In this document: positions 26,438 through 38,118 of the stretch, piece after piece
Numbering within the stretch: position 1 is the first letter of the stretch
How the letters are laid out: each line of letters opens with the position of its first letter
Assembly: GCA_944390805.1 (NCBI GenBank)
Contig: CALXQW010000035.1
Location: 1-58,002 of the forward strand
Origin: an uncultured Opitutales bacterium
GTDB lineage: Bacteria > Verrucomicrobiota > Verrucomicrobiia > Opitutales > Intestinicryptomonadaceae
Length of the DNA: 58,002 bases
Direction of reading: 5' to 3'
The notes under the pieces: model-generated
What the model was told of the DNA's origin: nothing
The model's input: the letters and a program-made list of their open reading frames with translations, nothing else
Database searches by the model: none
Made by a program: the position numbers and the translations under genes

Positions 26438-26484
26438 GCAGATGGCCTTAAGCATATTGATCTCTTGCAGCTTAGGCCATCTGC
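26438..26484 (+). repeat. strong stem-loop after the nitroreductase gene
   Basis: GCAGATGGCC(T)TAAGC pairs with GCTTAGGCCATCTGC, giving 15 base pairs with one bulged T and a 16-base loop. There is no U-run, so it could be a terminator or an mRNA-protecting 3' hairpin. The rest of 26485-26820 holds nothing I can identify. Confidence 0.5.
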
Positions 26485-26821
26485 GGAATATAGAATTTCT
26501 AAGATTGTCAACCCGTCTTCTAAAGGGTTGTAAATATTATGCATTTTGCGGCAAATATTTATCTCTATTCTTCTGCCAATAAGGCGTAATGCTTTAGAAA
26601 AGCACTATTGGCAAGTTTGCAAATCTGCTTGAATTAACGCCCATACTATTCTTTGCCTCGTGCGCTAGAATTCAGCTAATATAAAATAACTCTTATACAT
26701 TGTATAATGCTTCTCTTATTGGGGCTTACGCTTCTTCTTGTGGAGGAGAAAGTCTATTATTTCCTCTTAAAAGTTTTTGGCGTGGCGTAAATAGCAAGTT
26801 GGAAGCGCATCTATTTTTTCC

Positions 26822-26866
26822 ACAAAAAAAAGAAAGCGCCCCCCAAAAAATAACAGGGAGGCGCTT
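26822..26866 (-). terminator. intrinsic terminator of gdhA
   Basis: On the minus strand AAGCGCC(T)CCC pairs with GGG(G)GGCGCTT across an A/T-rich loop, followed by TTC and a run of eight T. It lies about 30 bases past the gdhA stop. Confidence 0.85.
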
Positions 26867-26897
26867 AAAACTATCCTAATAGATTTTCCAGATTCTC

Positions 26898-28643
<1,746 letters not shown>

Positions 28644-30458
28644 ATGTATAACCCTACCTCCAACTTTGCTCCGCAAAAAAACAGGCCTATAGAGCCTTCT
28701 GGCAAGCCTTTTAATAAGAGAGGATGGCTTTCCGATATGCTCCTTATAGCATTTGGATGTGTTGTTTTATATCTGGGGCTAACGTGGCTAAGGCCGCTGG
28801 CAAATCCAGATGAGGGCAGGTATTCTGAGATTCCGTACGAGATGGTTCAGTCGGGCGACTGGATAACCCCACGCCTAAACGGAGTGCCCTATTTTTATAA
28901 GCCTCCGCTCTTCTACTGGATGCAGGCTACCTCAATAGAGGCATTCGGTTTGGGGAGAGTTTCTTTACGCCTGGCAAATTCTCTTATGGCTATATTTGCC
29001 GTACTATTTACCTATGCCGCGGCAAGAATTTTATACAACAGTCGCAGAACGGCGCTGTTCTCTGCGGCGGTACTGTCTACAAGCGTTCTATTCTTTGCAA
29101 TGGGGCAGATTATTACACTTGATATGACTCTGTCGGCCTTTCTCTCCGCGGCGCTATTTTCTATTCTGTTGGGCTTTGAGGCGGATTCCAAAAGATCGAG
29201 GGGATTGTGGTTTCTTGCAGCGTTTGTGTTTATGGCCTTGTCCCTCATGACTAAGGGCCTGATAGGGGTACTAATTCCGGGTGCGGTTGTTTTTTTGTAT
29301 TGGTTGGCAACCGGTTTCATGCGGCCGTTTAGAAAAATTGCGTGGTCCGATGTTGCGTGGTGCCTGCTTGGGATTGCTGTCTTTGCGGCGATAACCGTGC
29401 CGTGGCATGTTATGGCTTCCGCGGCGAATCCGCCTCTCGATACCGCAGAGGGCCTTATGTCTAAAAATCCGCAAGGGCAGGGCTTCTTTTGGTATTACTT
29501 CATACATGAACACTTCCTGCGGTATATAGATGCTCAAACTTCCATGCGCGCTCAGCCGTGGTACTTTTTTATAGTATGTTTGCTTGCCGGATTTATGCCG
29601 TGGACACTCATATTATGGCAGTCTTTATCTTCTGCGGCATCGGGCGGCTGGAGAAATATGCGCGGAGGAAATGCAAAAGCCCTGTATCTTTGCATTTGGG
29701 CGGCCTTTGTGCTTTTGTTCTTCTCCATCTCCAAAAGCAAGCTTGTGCCATATATAGTTCCGATATTTCCGGCGTTGGCAGTTCTTGTGGGGGCGTATCT
29801 TTCCAAGTTGTGGAAGGATCCGGTGCGCTCAAAATTAAAGCCTACGGTACTTCTTTATGCGGCATTTGGCGTGGTCTTTTCCGTGGTTCCTCCGGCGGCA
29901 TATTATATATTGTTGTCCAAGGGTAAACTTGAAGAGCCATCTGCAGGCATATTTTGGGCGGTGTCGGCTGTGGTATTGATATCTTCGGTAGTTGCTGGCA
30001 TATTTGCTGTGCGCGGCAGGCCTAAAGCTGGTTTGATTACGGTAATATCGGCGGCGGCAATATTCCTATTGGCATTTAACCCTATCGGAGCTCAGGCACA
30101 GAGGGCAGGCTGCGAGGAACTAGTCGGCGTGCTGAAGAATCTTAGGACAAATAACGAACTTGTTTGTGCCTACGGTTACGGAGACGCCCAAGATTTGCCG
30201 CTTTGGCTGGGCGAACTTGTAATGGTTGCAGTTCAGCCTCCGGTTGAACAGAGGTTTGGCTTCTTCAGAGAGGAGGAAAGGCATAAAGACAGATATATAA
30301 ATAGCTATGAGGGGTTTTCGGCCTTCCTCAAATCAGGCAAGAAGATATTCATAGTATGCCGCGTTAAAGATATTCCGGTTGTGGAAACTTTTGCTTCTCC
30401 GCTTAAGCTTAAGGAGCATTATAGAAATTCCCGCATGGCGCTGTTATCTACAAAATAG
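28644..30458 (+). CDS. ArnT/PMT-family membrane glycosyltransferase
   Basis: A 604-residue polytopic protein with about a dozen helices. After the first helix comes LANPDEGRYSEIPYEMVQSGDW, the acidic metal/phosphate motif of GT-C enzymes such as ArnT, followed by TPRLNGVPYFYKPPLFYWMQA and RLANSLMA, the classic order in this family. A periplasmic segment EHFLRYIDAQTSMRAQPWYFF also matches. The family transfers sugars from undecaprenyl-phosphate carriers to lipid A or other acceptors; the sugar here is unknown. The N-terminal 25 residues are hydrophilic. No Shine-Dalgarno precedes the ATG. It is probably monocistronic. Confidence 0.88.
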   Translation: MYNPTSNFAPQKNRPIEPSGKPFNKRGWLSDMLLIAFGCVVLYLGLTWLRPLANPDEGRYSEIPYEMVQSGDWITPRLNGVPYFYKPPLFYWMQATSIEAFGLGRVSLRLANSLMAIFAVLFTYAAARILYNSRRTALFSAAVLSTSVLFFAMGQIITLDMTLSAFLSAALFSILLGFEADSKRSRGLWFLAAFVFMALSLMTKGLIGVLIPGAVVFLYWLATGFMRPFRKIAWSDVAWCLLGIAVFAAITVPWHVMASAANPPLDTAEGLMSKNPQGQGFFWYYFIHEHFLRYIDAQTSMRAQPWYFFIVCLLAGFMPWTLILWQSLSSAASGGWRNMRGGNAKALYLCIWAAFVLLFFSISKSKLVPYIVPIFPALAVLVGAYLSKLWKDPVRSKLKPTVLLYAAFGVVFSVVPPAAYYILLSKGKLEEPSAGIFWAVSAVVLISSVVAGIFAVRGRPKAGLITVISAAAIFLLAFNPIGAQAQRAGCEELVGVLKNLRTNNELVCAYGYGDAQDLPLWLGELVMVAVQPPVEQRFGFFREEERHKDRYINSYEGFSAFLKSGKKIFIVCRVKDIPVVETFASPLKLKEHYRNSRMALLSTK

Positions 30459-30638
30459 CTGGCATAGATCTGGCGCCCTGCGGCGGACAAAAACATACTT
30501 GAAAGCCCCTTTCGTAAAGAGGTTTATATATATTATAAAAGATGTGTATATTCCATTATTCTTAAGCGCACTTCCATTCAAATTGAATCTTGCTTGCAGG
30601 AATAAAAAAATAAATTCATCAAAAATTTAAAAAAAATG

Positions 30639-30666
30639 TTGACGCGAGGGCTTTGCGTTCTAAATT
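30639..30666 (+). promoter_or_regulatory. promoter of rplM-rpsI
   Basis: TTGACG (30639-30644), a 16-base spacer and TAAATT (30661-30666) lie about 20 bases before the rplM ATG, implying a very short leader. The A-rich stretch just upstream (30601-30636) could act as an UP element. Confidence 0.6.
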
Positions 30667-30686
30667 ACCAAATTTTTCTTTTAGAG

Positions 30687-31115
30687 ATGAAAACAACTAT
30701 AGCCAAGAAGGAAGATCAACAGAGGCAGTGGTACGTGGTCGACGCGAAAGACCTCGTTCTGGGGCGTCTTGCGGTCAAGATTGCAAATGTGCTGCGCGGC
30801 CGCCATAAGCCAATTTATACTCCACATGTCGATTGCGGAGACCATGTTGTGGTTATCAACGCAGAAAAGGTAAAGGTTACCGGCAAAAAAGAGAACAATA
30901 AGGAGTATATGTTCTACAGCGGATACGTCGGCGGTGAAAAATATGTGAAGCTTTCCGATTTCCGCGCCCGCAAACCGGAGTTCCTTATCATGAATGCCGT
31001 AAAGGGTATGCTTCCGGGCAACAAGCTTGCCTATTCCATGCTCACAAAGCTGCATGTCTACGCCGGCGATAAACATCCACATGAGGCTCAGCAGCCCAAA
31101 CCTTTCAACTTCTAA
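30687..31115 (+). CDS. rplM: 50S ribosomal protein L13
   Basis: A 142-residue product. [42 protein letters not shown] and the late [24 protein letters not shown] are L13 signatures. The longer frame begins at TTG 30636, inside the promoter, so the ATG at 30687 ([12 protein letters not shown]) is correct. rpsI follows after seven bases, the usual L13-S9 operon. Confidence 0.98.
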   Translation: MKTTIAKKEDQQRQWYVVDAKDLVLGRLAVKIANVLRGRHKPIYTPHVDCGDHVVVINAEKVKVTGKKENNKEYMFYSGYVGGEKYVKLSDFRARKPEFLIMNAVKGMLPGNKLAYSMLTKLHVYAGDKHPHEAQQPKPFNF

Positions 31116-31122
31116 TTAAAAC

Positions 31123-31518
31123 ATGAGCGATAAAGACGTATTTGTTTCTGTAGGTCGCCGTAAGACTGCGGTGGCTCGTGTCCGTCTTACTAAGGGCAGC
31201 GGCAAGCTGACTGTAAACGGAAAACCCCTTGCGGATTATTGCAACACGGATCAGCTCAGCGGTCTGGCGCTCCGCCCTCTTTCAGTTGTTGATATGGCTT
31301 CTTCTATCGATGCAACCATATTGGTCAACGGCGGCGGTTCTTTCGGCCAGGCTGGCGCAATCAGCCACGGTTTGGCGCGCGCTCTTGAGAAGTTCGATCC
31401 GGAACTTCGCGCCCCCCTTAAGAAGGCTGGTCTTATAACCCGCGACGGCCGCTCCAAAGAGCGTAAGAAATCCGGTCAGCCCGGTGCAAGACGCCGTTTC
31501 CAGTTCTCGAAACGTTAG
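31123..31518 (+). CDS. rpsI: 30S ribosomal protein S9
   Basis: A 131-residue protein with VGRRKTAVARVRLTKGSGKLTVNG, GGGSFGQAGAISHGLARAL, LITRDGRSKERKKSGQPGARRRFQFSKR. The C-terminal SKR that reaches the P-site tRNA is present. It is second gene of the rplM-rpsI operon and is followed by a large terminator. Confidence 0.98.
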   Translation: MSDKDVFVSVGRRKTAVARVRLTKGSGKLTVNGKPLADYCNTDQLSGLALRPLSVVDMASSIDATILVNGGGSFGQAGAISHGLARALEKFDPELRAPLKKAGLITRDGRSKERKKSGQPGARRRFQFSKR

Positions 31519-31547
31519 TCTTATTGCGCAACTCTTGCGCTTTGCAG

Positions 31548-31606
31548 AAAATCCGCCATTTGGCGCATGTTTGTGTGCGCCTGTCTTTGGCGGATTTTTT
31601 GTTTTT
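31548..31606 (+). terminator. terminator of rplM-rpsI
   Basis: AAAATCCGCCA pairs with TGGCGGATTTT, with an inner stem GGCGCA/TGCGCC, and is followed by a T-rich run. It lies about 30 bases past the rpsI stop. Confidence 0.88.
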
Positions 31607-31672
31607 TCCAAATCGCAATTCTGCCGCAAAAACTTAGATGACTTATTTTAGTTTGGGGGACATTTGCCAAAT

Positions 31673-32866
31673 ATGAGAACGTCAAGTCTTGAGGAAAACG
31701 GTGGTATCCCCGGCGGATTGCTTGCATTTATGGCCCTAATAGCAGGCATGGCTATTGCCAATTTGTATTACAGTCAGCCCCTGCTTGAACAGATAAAAAG
31801 CGATATTTGTATATCTGAAATTCAGGCAAATCTTATAACGGTTATAACTCAGGTTGGCTATGCTTTGGGCTTATGCTTGATTATTCCCCTTGCTGATTTG
31901 TACTCGCGCAGGATTCTAATTATTATAAATCTGTTCTTTAGCGCGATTATGGCTCTGATTATAGCAAATTCGCACAGCATTTTAGTTCTTTGGCTGGCCT
32001 CGCTGATAATAGGAATATGTTCCATTACGCCGCAGTTCTTTATGCCGGTTGCCGGACAGTTTTCCGCACCGCAACATAAGGCGCGGGATATGGGGATTGT
32101 TCTCGGAGGGCTTTTGACGGGAGTTTTGTCTTCGAGAATCATAAGCGGCTTTATAGGGGAACATTTCGGCTGGCGTGTCATGTACGATATTGCAGCAACG
32201 CTCATGTTTGTATGTGCGGGGCTGTCTTTTATTATTCTTCCTGAAATGAAGCGCAATTTTAAGGGTTCATATCTGGGACTTATGGCGAGTGTTTGGGCCA
32301 TAGTGAAAGAATACCCGCGAATACGCGTAAATTCCATCAGGGGATTTTTTGCATTTGGCTCTATGCTGGCGGTATGGTCCACCTTGGCCTTTCATGTGGC
32401 GTCTGAACCGCTAAACGGCGGGTCGGATACGGTGGGCGTTCTTGCGCTGTGCGGAATTGCCGGAATATTGGCATCGGGCGCCCTGGGGAAATATATACCT
32501 AAGTACGGAACAGACTTTTTCTTTCTTATAGGTGGAGCCTTGCAGATTGTATCTTGGATTATAGCGTATGTGTTTTCGGAGACTTATTTGGGGCTTGCCG
32601 CCGCAATAATTCTGCTGGATGTAGGTTTGCAATTTCAGCAGCTGAGCAATCAGACCTCGTGCTTTCAGGAACTGCCAACTGCCGTAAATAGGGTTAACAT
32701 GATATTTATGACTACATGTTTTGCCGGTGGAGCTCTTGGAACATTCTTTGCCGGACTGGGCTGGAAGTTCTTTAATTGGCCAGGGGTATGCGCAGTGGGT
32801 GTATGTTTTGCCGTTATATCCGTATTTGTTTCCCTATATGCAAAAAGAGTTTTTAATGGCAAGTAG
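31673..32866 (+). CDS. MFS transporter (AraJ/YnfM-like efflux type)
   Basis: A 397-residue, twelve-helix major-facilitator protein. GMAIANLYYSQPLLEQI in TM1 is typical of the YnfM/AraJ-like group. The loop 2-3 motif is PLADLYSRR (variant of GxxxDRxGRR), and ARDMGIVLGGLLTGVLSSRIISGFIGEHFGWR in TM5 has the antiporter-type glycines. An in-frame TTG three codons upstream is possible, but the ATG at 31673 sits 12 bases after GGGGGA and is preferred. The substrate is unknown. It is convergent with the Gfo/Idh gene across a shared terminator. Confidence 0.88.
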   Translation: MRTSSLEENGGIPGGLLAFMALIAGMAIANLYYSQPLLEQIKSDICISEIQANLITVITQVGYALGLCLIIPLADLYSRRILIIINLFFSAIMALIIANSHSILVLWLASLIIGICSITPQFFMPVAGQFSAPQHKARDMGIVLGGLLTGVLSSRIISGFIGEHFGWRVMYDIAATLMFVCAGLSFIILPEMKRNFKGSYLGLMASVWAIVKEYPRIRVNSIRGFFAFGSMLAVWSTLAFHVASEPLNGGSDTVGVLALCGIAGILASGALGKYIPKYGTDFFFLIGGALQIVSWIIAYVFSETYLGLAAAIILLDVGLQFQQLSNQTSCFQELPTAVNRVNMIFMTTCFAGGALGTFFAGLGWKFFNWPGVCAVGVCFAVISVFVSLYAKRVFNGK

Positions 32867-33033
32867 GGCGGTTTTAAGTGGAAGGCATCTCAGACTGTTT
32901 AAAATAATCTGCTGCATCAATTGCAGGCATATATTTAGTGCTTATTATTAAGCTTAAAATAACACGAACAATCTTGATGCGCTAAAACTTAAACCATATA
33001 TGCAATAGAGTATTTACAGATAGAATTTGCATT

Positions 33034-33072
33034 AAAAAAGCGAAACCCATTTTAATGGATTTCGCTTTTTTT
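33034..33072. terminator. bidirectional terminator between MFS and Gfo/Idh genes
   Basis: AAAAAAGCGAAA(C)CCATT pairs with AATGG(A)TTTCGCTTTTTT around a short loop, with A- and T-runs on both sides. It can serve the two convergent genes. Confidence 0.88.
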
Positions 33073-33147
33073 ATATTAATTTTATCAGGTGTGTTTTAGC
33101 GGTTGACCGCTTTTTACACGGGTGGAATGCTGTAATAATATCTACGC

Positions 33148-34530
33148 TTACATCATTAGGCTTTCCGAAATGAGAAATTCTTTCTTGTATGGATAGCGGC
33201 TCATGAAAAGCTTGTTGGCTTCAGGTTCGTTTGTGAATTTTCCAGAGTTGGCATCGAATACAAGTTCCCTGTCGGGGAAGAAGGTTGGTATGGTGCCAAG
33301 AAGAACAAGCTCATTTAGCTTAGAGGCGTAGTCTACAATGTCCGAAGTTGCCTTCTTGCCCTCAAGGCATGCCTGCACGAAATTGCGCGCATGCGATTCT
33401 TTTATGCGCGGCAGTGTCTGAGCGGGCAAAGCGCCGGATTTCTTAAGCTCAACCATCTTCTCTCTTGGAGTTATCATAGTTCTGGAACCGAATTGGTCGT
33501 AGCAGACTACTGTCTCCTTTGTGCCCACTATGGCGCCGCCGTTCTTCATCTTTGCAAGCTCGTCCGGAGCAAGGCGTTTTACCTCGGCAGGCTTTTGGGC
33601 ACCGTCGTACCAGTAAAGCTTCAACGCGGGCCTGTCTCCCTTTGCGGCAAACTCAAAGACACTTCTGGTTTGCTTGGGCCAGCCAAAATCGCTGTATTCA
33701 GATGAATGCGTCTTTATCTTTACGGGCATTCCCAAGTCTAGCGCGGAGTAAAACCAGTCTAAGGAATGGCACGCGTGGTCGCCCATGGCTCCTGTGCCGT
33801 AATTCCTAAAACCCCTCCAGTGAAAATGCGTTATCTTTGATGAATACGGACTATCGGGCGCAACGTTAAGCCATAGCTTGTAGTCTAACATGGGCGGAAT
33901 CTTCTCTTTGCCGTCGGGAACTGAATAGGGCCCCTGATTCCATATAGGCCGGTCTGTCCAGTTGTGCATCTCTACTACTTCCCCGAAAACTCCAGCCTTA
34001 TACCATTCGGCAACATCTCTCCACCAGCCCATGTCGTGCCCCTGGTTGCCTAACTGCGTTACAACCCCAGTCTGTTTTGCGATATCCCTTAACTTGCGCG
34101 ATTCCCAAACTGTGCGTGTCATGGGCTTTTCAAGATATATGCTCTTGCCGCAGAGCATGGCCCAGGTTGCTATAGGGTAGTGCGAGTGGTCTGGAGTGGC
34201 TATGACAACGGCGTCTATGTCGTCGGACATTTTGTCGAACATTACGCGGTAGTCGGAAAACTTCGGCAGTTTCGGTGCAAGCCTGTAAGATTTTACCGCG
34301 TATGAATCGTCCACATCGCAAAAAGCCACCGGCTCTACTTGAGGGCATTGCACAAGGTCTTTTACTATGGCAGCACCTCTTCCGCCAACCCCTATAAATG
34401 CAACGCGCAGCCTATCGTTTGGAGACGCCTTTCTCTTTTCTCCCCCAGATGCGCACCCAGCCAACAGCAGGTACCCGAAAGCTCCTGCGGAATTTCTTAT
34501 AAAATTTCTTCTGCTTAAATATTTTTTCAT
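33148..34530 (-). CDS. Tat-exported Gfo/Idh/MocA oxidoreductase lipoprotein
   Basis: A 460-residue protein. Its N-terminus has a twin-arginine motif SRRNFIR (6-12) and then a hydrophobic stretch ending in the lipobox LAGC with Cys26, so it is probably exported folded with its cofactor and anchored as a lipoprotein. The NAD(P)-binding Rossmann turn is AFIGVGGRGAA; then VIATPDHSHYPIA, YLEKPMTRTV and GNQGHDMGWW follow, typical of the Gfo/Idh/MocA family as expanded in Planctomycetes and Verrucomicrobia. Substrates are usually sugars or sugar acids; the specific one is unknown. The next upstream gene on the same strand encodes the HzsA-related protein, about 260 bases away. Confidence 0.9.
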   Translation of the reverse strand: MKKYLSRRNFIRNSAGAFGYLLLAGCASGGEKRKASPNDRLRVAFIGVGGRGAAIVKDLVQCPQVEPVAFCDVDDSYAVKSYRLAPKLPKFSDYRVMFDKMSDDIDAVVIATPDHSHYPIATWAMLCGKSIYLEKPMTRTVWESRKLRDIAKQTGVVTQLGNQGHDMGWWRDVAEWYKAGVFGEVVEMHNWTDRPIWNQGPYSVPDGKEKIPPMLDYKLWLNVAPDSPYSSKITHFHWRGFRNYGTGAMGDHACHSLDWFYSALDLGMPVKIKTHSSEYSDFGWPKQTRSVFEFAAKGDRPALKLYWYDGAQKPAEVKRLAPDELAKMKNGGAIVGTKETVVCYDQFGSRTMITPREKMVELKKSGALPAQTLPRIKESHARNFVQACLEGKKATSDIVDYASKLNELVLLGTIPTFFPDRELVFDANSGKFTNEPEANKLFMSRYPYKKEFLISESLMM

Positions 34531-34793
34531 ACCCCTGCCTTACGTTGTTGTGTTTTATAAATTCAGTTAAAGTTTTATAGATTGCTTTTCAAATAAAAAT
34601 TTTCTCCAGCTAAAACTTGCAGAAGTTTTTACATTTTGAATATCTATGTATCTTGTAAAAATCTTTTGTGCCTACTTGGGGGCAAATGTCATTGGAAACC
34701 TCTCCTATAAGCATATATTGTAGGCGGCAGATAAACAAGCGCACCATTCCTACAATAAGCCTTACCAGAAAATTTCCATAGAATCTCATTGCT

Positions 34794-37700
34794 TTATTTA
34801 ACCTTGTTTTGGGGGCGTTTGCTTAAGTCTAATGTGAGGTTTTCGTCTTGCCATTTAAAGTACTTTTCGTCCATCTCAAGAGGTGGTATGGGGGCATCGT
34901 CTGGAAAATCTGCCGCTAGAAGCCCCATGCGCTTCATGACTTGAACATAGCCGTATGACGGGCGGAAGTTCTTTTCATGCACAAAAGGCCTGGTTTTGCG
35001 CAGATATGCGCTTACTGCTTTTAAATTTGAACATAGCTTTTTGTATTCGTAATCGTTCTTATCCTTAAATACCACGGGGTGCGGATATTCTTTAGACCCT
35101 TCGGCAAGCCCTCCGGCACTTTTTGCAAGGGGAGTTAATAGAGCAAGGGAATTTTCCGGATAAAGATAGTCGAAAAGATACCCCTTGAGAAACTTTGTCT
35201 CTATGACCCCTCCACCAGGCTTATTTGCCTTTATCCGCGAGCGTATATCCACCCACGGCGCATAGTATAGCCCAAATTCTTTTTTATCTTTGAGGTTGTG
35301 GCAGGCGGAACATTTAAAGCCGATAACCTCGTTTACTGCCCTAATATTTGGATTGCTCCCGTCTATTGCGGAGTATCCATTTTCAAAGAAAGAGTCGAAG
35401 ATAAATCCAGTTCCAACTCCGGCGTATGTGCCAATCTGAAATGCTCCGGTATCGAGCCAGGCTCTCATTGTGTCTAAATCTTTCTTATCGAGGGACCTCG
35501 CATGGTGTCTGCCCTGAAGCTTATCCATAAGCTTGCTTCCGCCAGACCCGAATGTATAGGGTGGCATATTGCCCCATTCGTTGCCTCCGCTTATAATCTG
35601 CCCGCGCATTCTCAGAGACATTAGCGACATTATGCTCTTAGGGGCAAGTCCGCCAGATAATATTACGCCGTCGGAAGCGTTTCGCGGATTGTGGCATTCA
35701 AGGCAGTATTTGTCTAGTATGGGTTGTATGTGATGCATGTAGTCTATCACTGGTGGAACGCCGGCAATAGGACTAATTTTAGATATTTCTTTCCCGTAGG
35801 CTATGGGGAGTTTCATCTTGCGGATAGGAGCTTCTGTTCTATTTTCATGGCAACCTATGCAGCTTGTTGACGTTCCGGGGGCAAATCCTACAAAGCTTTG
35901 CATGCGCTTTACTGCGCGCCCGTTCTTGTCTATGGCTATAAACGCAAGCGGCCTGCGCGCGGGAACCTCGAACTTTGCGGAACCGTCTTCGTAAACGGGA
36001 ACTGTTCCCCAAATCTTTTCAATGGCAAATCCGCCGTTGTAGTTTAAGGGATAATATCCGCCGTGGTAGTGTACGGGCTCTGGCAGAACTTGCGCTATTA
36101 TCAGCTCTTTTATGCTGCCGCGCTCAACTGTGTTCATCTTGCGGCCGTGGTATATGTCTTGCAGAAATACTTTGGCGGTCTCTTTGGTGAAATCGGCATT
36201 GTCGACGCGCTGCGCCTCAAGAGGGCGCGGAGCAAGGGGCTGAATGTTGCGCGCAATTACCTTGCAGTATGGTATATGGCGTTCTTTTCCACCTACAGTC
36301 TTGGAAAGATTCATCTTTACTTTTGCCGTGCTGGACAAAAGTTCGGGCGGAATGTTTATTTCGTAAAAGAGCCCGTGCTTGTCGTATATAAGTATGGTGC
36401 CGTGGTACGATGTTGCCAGAAATATGCCGCCTTTTAAGGGATAAGGGTCGAACAGATTGTGCCGGTGCGGATAGCGCTCTCCATTTATGTATGTGAAAGA
36501 ATAAGGGCTGCTTGGATCGAAAGATGAAGAAGTTGTGGCGATATCTCCGCGGTGGTCTTTTATGCCGTGCCCGGGGGCGCATGTGAAGACAACCCCGTCT
36601 TCTCCGGGAAGCTGCTGGGCACCGATGAAGAGCCCGCCGGGTTTGTCGTTGCCGAGGTATATCATGTCGTTTGAGCCGTCGGGGTTCATTGTCCACAGGT
36701 GGTGGTACGATACCTGCGAGCGGTGGTTGTAGTCCCAACGCATGTAGATTATTCTGCCGTCGGAAAGCAGCCGCGGCCGGTTGTCGACATCGGGATTTAC
36801 AGATATTGCTCGTATCTTGTTCTCACCCCTGAACCAACGGTGTAGATTGGATACGGGCGCCATCCAGCACTGTACGGTGCGGTGAAGACGGTCGGAAGTG
36901 TAGAGTATGTCGCCGTTGGGCATGTAACAGGGCTCTATATCGTTGGCGTAGGTTGCCATGGGCAACTTATATAAGTTCTTGCCGTCGGAGTCTATCTCGT
37001 AAAGATGAAATGTGTCGGAGTCTCCCTTGCGGTATGAAAAAAGTATCTTCTTGCCCCCGTAGTGCATTTGGGCATCGCGAATGCAACCTTTGGGATCGTC
37101 TAAGAGCAGCCTGTATTTGCCGGTCCTAAGATTGAAGGCAATAAGCTTGCCTCCCATGCGGCTGAACAATTCTTGGTCGAAACAATAGTCTACATCGGCA
37201 TTGCCTGTCTTGGCGGGAACAAGTTTGCCGTAGTTAGCGTACCAGTGCCAGTCGCGTCCCTCGCCGCGCGTGCAGAATATAACTTCCTCTGTGTCCATGG
37301 CGGATATGGCCATGTCGAGCAGCCGAGTGCGGTGGTCGGGAATTTGAGGGTAGTCGGGCGTATCAGAGAGTTCTATGAAATCGTAAACTATCCATGCCTG
37401 GGCGGAAGATTTGTCGTCGAAAACGGGAACAAGCTCCAGAGTGTTTTTTGTGCCGTCGCTTTTTAGTGCAGACCTGTCAATCTCTATCTTGAATGGATTT
37501 GACGCAACTCCGTATCCCTCTGGGTGTGCGTGTAAAGATGCCGGCGCAGTATGCCTTCCCAATGCGTTCTTATCGTAGAAGAATCCGTGCATTCCGCCTA
37601 TCTTTTTGCCATTTAGGCGAACTTGTATTCCTATGCCGGTTTGCGATGAATCGGCATAGCCTATCTTTAGGAAGAATTTTTTCCCTGTTTTTGGAGTATC

Positions 37701-38036
37701 GAATTTTATGCAATAGGTCTTACCTCCTCCATCAGCCCCGGCCCACGGACAGTTTGCAACAGGCTGTATGAAAGGCCAGTCGGAATCTTCTGATTTGCCA
37801 ACTGTAAAAACTACGGGGTTCTTGAAGAACTCTATGCTCTTGTCTAAATTGCGGTATGCCCTGAATCGTTCGGGATATCCAGTCATGTATTTAAAGCGGG
37901 TATCGTCGAGACCACGGAAAGATTTAAACTCTGCGGCGCTTGCGTCGGGCTTGCCTATCTGAAATACAGTTGTTTTTGCCAATGCAAATACATGGCACAA
38001 AAATATGCATGAAAATAGCATAAAAAGACATCTCAT
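34794..38036 (-). CDS. HzsA-related secreted protein with three CxxCH haem motifs
   Basis: A 1080-residue protein with signal peptide (MRCLFMLFSCIFLCHVFALA). Residues about 25-220 form a beta-rich sugar-binding-like region (IGYADSSQTGIGIQVRLNGK). A central propeller region of PD40-like strands follows (for example DIEPCYMPNGDILYTSDR), and the C-terminal half carries CIGCH (about 725), CLECH (about 778) and CSACH (about 908). The layout resembles proteins annotated HzsA-related, named after the hydrazine synthase alpha subunit, which are widespread in Planctomycetes and Verrucomicrobia and are mostly uncharacterised. Hydrazine chemistry should not be assumed. Electron transfer in periplasmic carbohydrate oxidation, perhaps with the Gfo/Idh neighbour, is a guess. 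Confidence 0.75.
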   Translation of the reverse strand: MRCLFMLFSCIFLCHVFALAKTTVFQIGKPDASAAEFKSFRGLDDTRFKYMTGYPERFRAYRNLDKSIEFFKNPVVFTVGKSEDSDWPFIQPVANCPWAGADGGGKTYCIKFDTPKTGKKFFLKIGYADSSQTGIGIQVRLNGKKIGGMHGFFYDKNALGRHTAPASLHAHPEGYGVASNPFKIEIDRSALKSDGTKNTLELVPVFDDKSSAQAWIVYDFIELSDTPDYPQIPDHRTRLLDMAISAMDTEEVIFCTRGEGRDWHWYANYGKLVPAKTGNADVDYCFDQELFSRMGGKLIAFNLRTGKYRLLLDDPKGCIRDAQMHYGGKKILFSYRKGDSDTFHLYEIDSDGKNLYKLPMATYANDIEPCYMPNGDILYTSDRLHRTVQCWMAPVSNLHRWFRGENKIRAISVNPDVDNRPRLLSDGRIIYMRWDYNHRSQVSYHHLWTMNPDGSNDMIYLGNDKPGGLFIGAQQLPGEDGVVFTCAPGHGIKDHRGDIATTSSSFDPSSPYSFTYINGERYPHRHNLFDPYPLKGGIFLATSYHGTILIYDKHGLFYEINIPPELLSSTAKVKMNLSKTVGGKERHIPYCKVIARNIQPLAPRPLEAQRVDNADFTKETAKVFLQDIYHGRKMNTVERGSIKELIIAQVLPEPVHYHGGYYPLNYNGGFAIEKIWGTVPVYEDGSAKFEVPARRPLAFIAIDKNGRAVKRMQSFVGFAPGTSTSCIGCHENRTEAPIRKMKLPIAYGKEISKISPIAGVPPVIDYMHHIQPILDKYCLECHNPRNASDGVILSGGLAPKSIMSLMSLRMRGQIISGGNEWGNMPPYTFGSGGSKLMDKLQGRHHARSLDKKDLDTMRAWLDTGAFQIGTYAGVGTGFIFDSFFENGYSAIDGSNPNIRAVNEVIGFKCSACHNLKDKKEFGLYYAPWVDIRSRIKANKPGGGVIETKFLKGYLFDYLYPENSLALLTPLAKSAGGLAEGSKEYPHPVVFKDKNDYEYKKLCSNLKAVSAYLRKTRPFVHEKNFRPSYGYVQVMKRMGLLAADFPDDAPIPPLEMDEKYFKWQDENLTLDLSKRPQNKVK

Positions 38037-38118
38037 GTAATACCCTCCACAACTAAAGCCCTAAGCATAAGAAAATACGTGCAGTACGCATTTATTTAAA
38101 TACAATGCTCGTATTTTG

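Noticed and set aside
34794..38036. Hydrazine synthase function for the HzsA-related protein
   Set aside because: Only the overall layout is shared. No other hydrazine synthase subunit or anammox gene is visible, and HzsA-related proteins are widespread in organisms without that metabolism.
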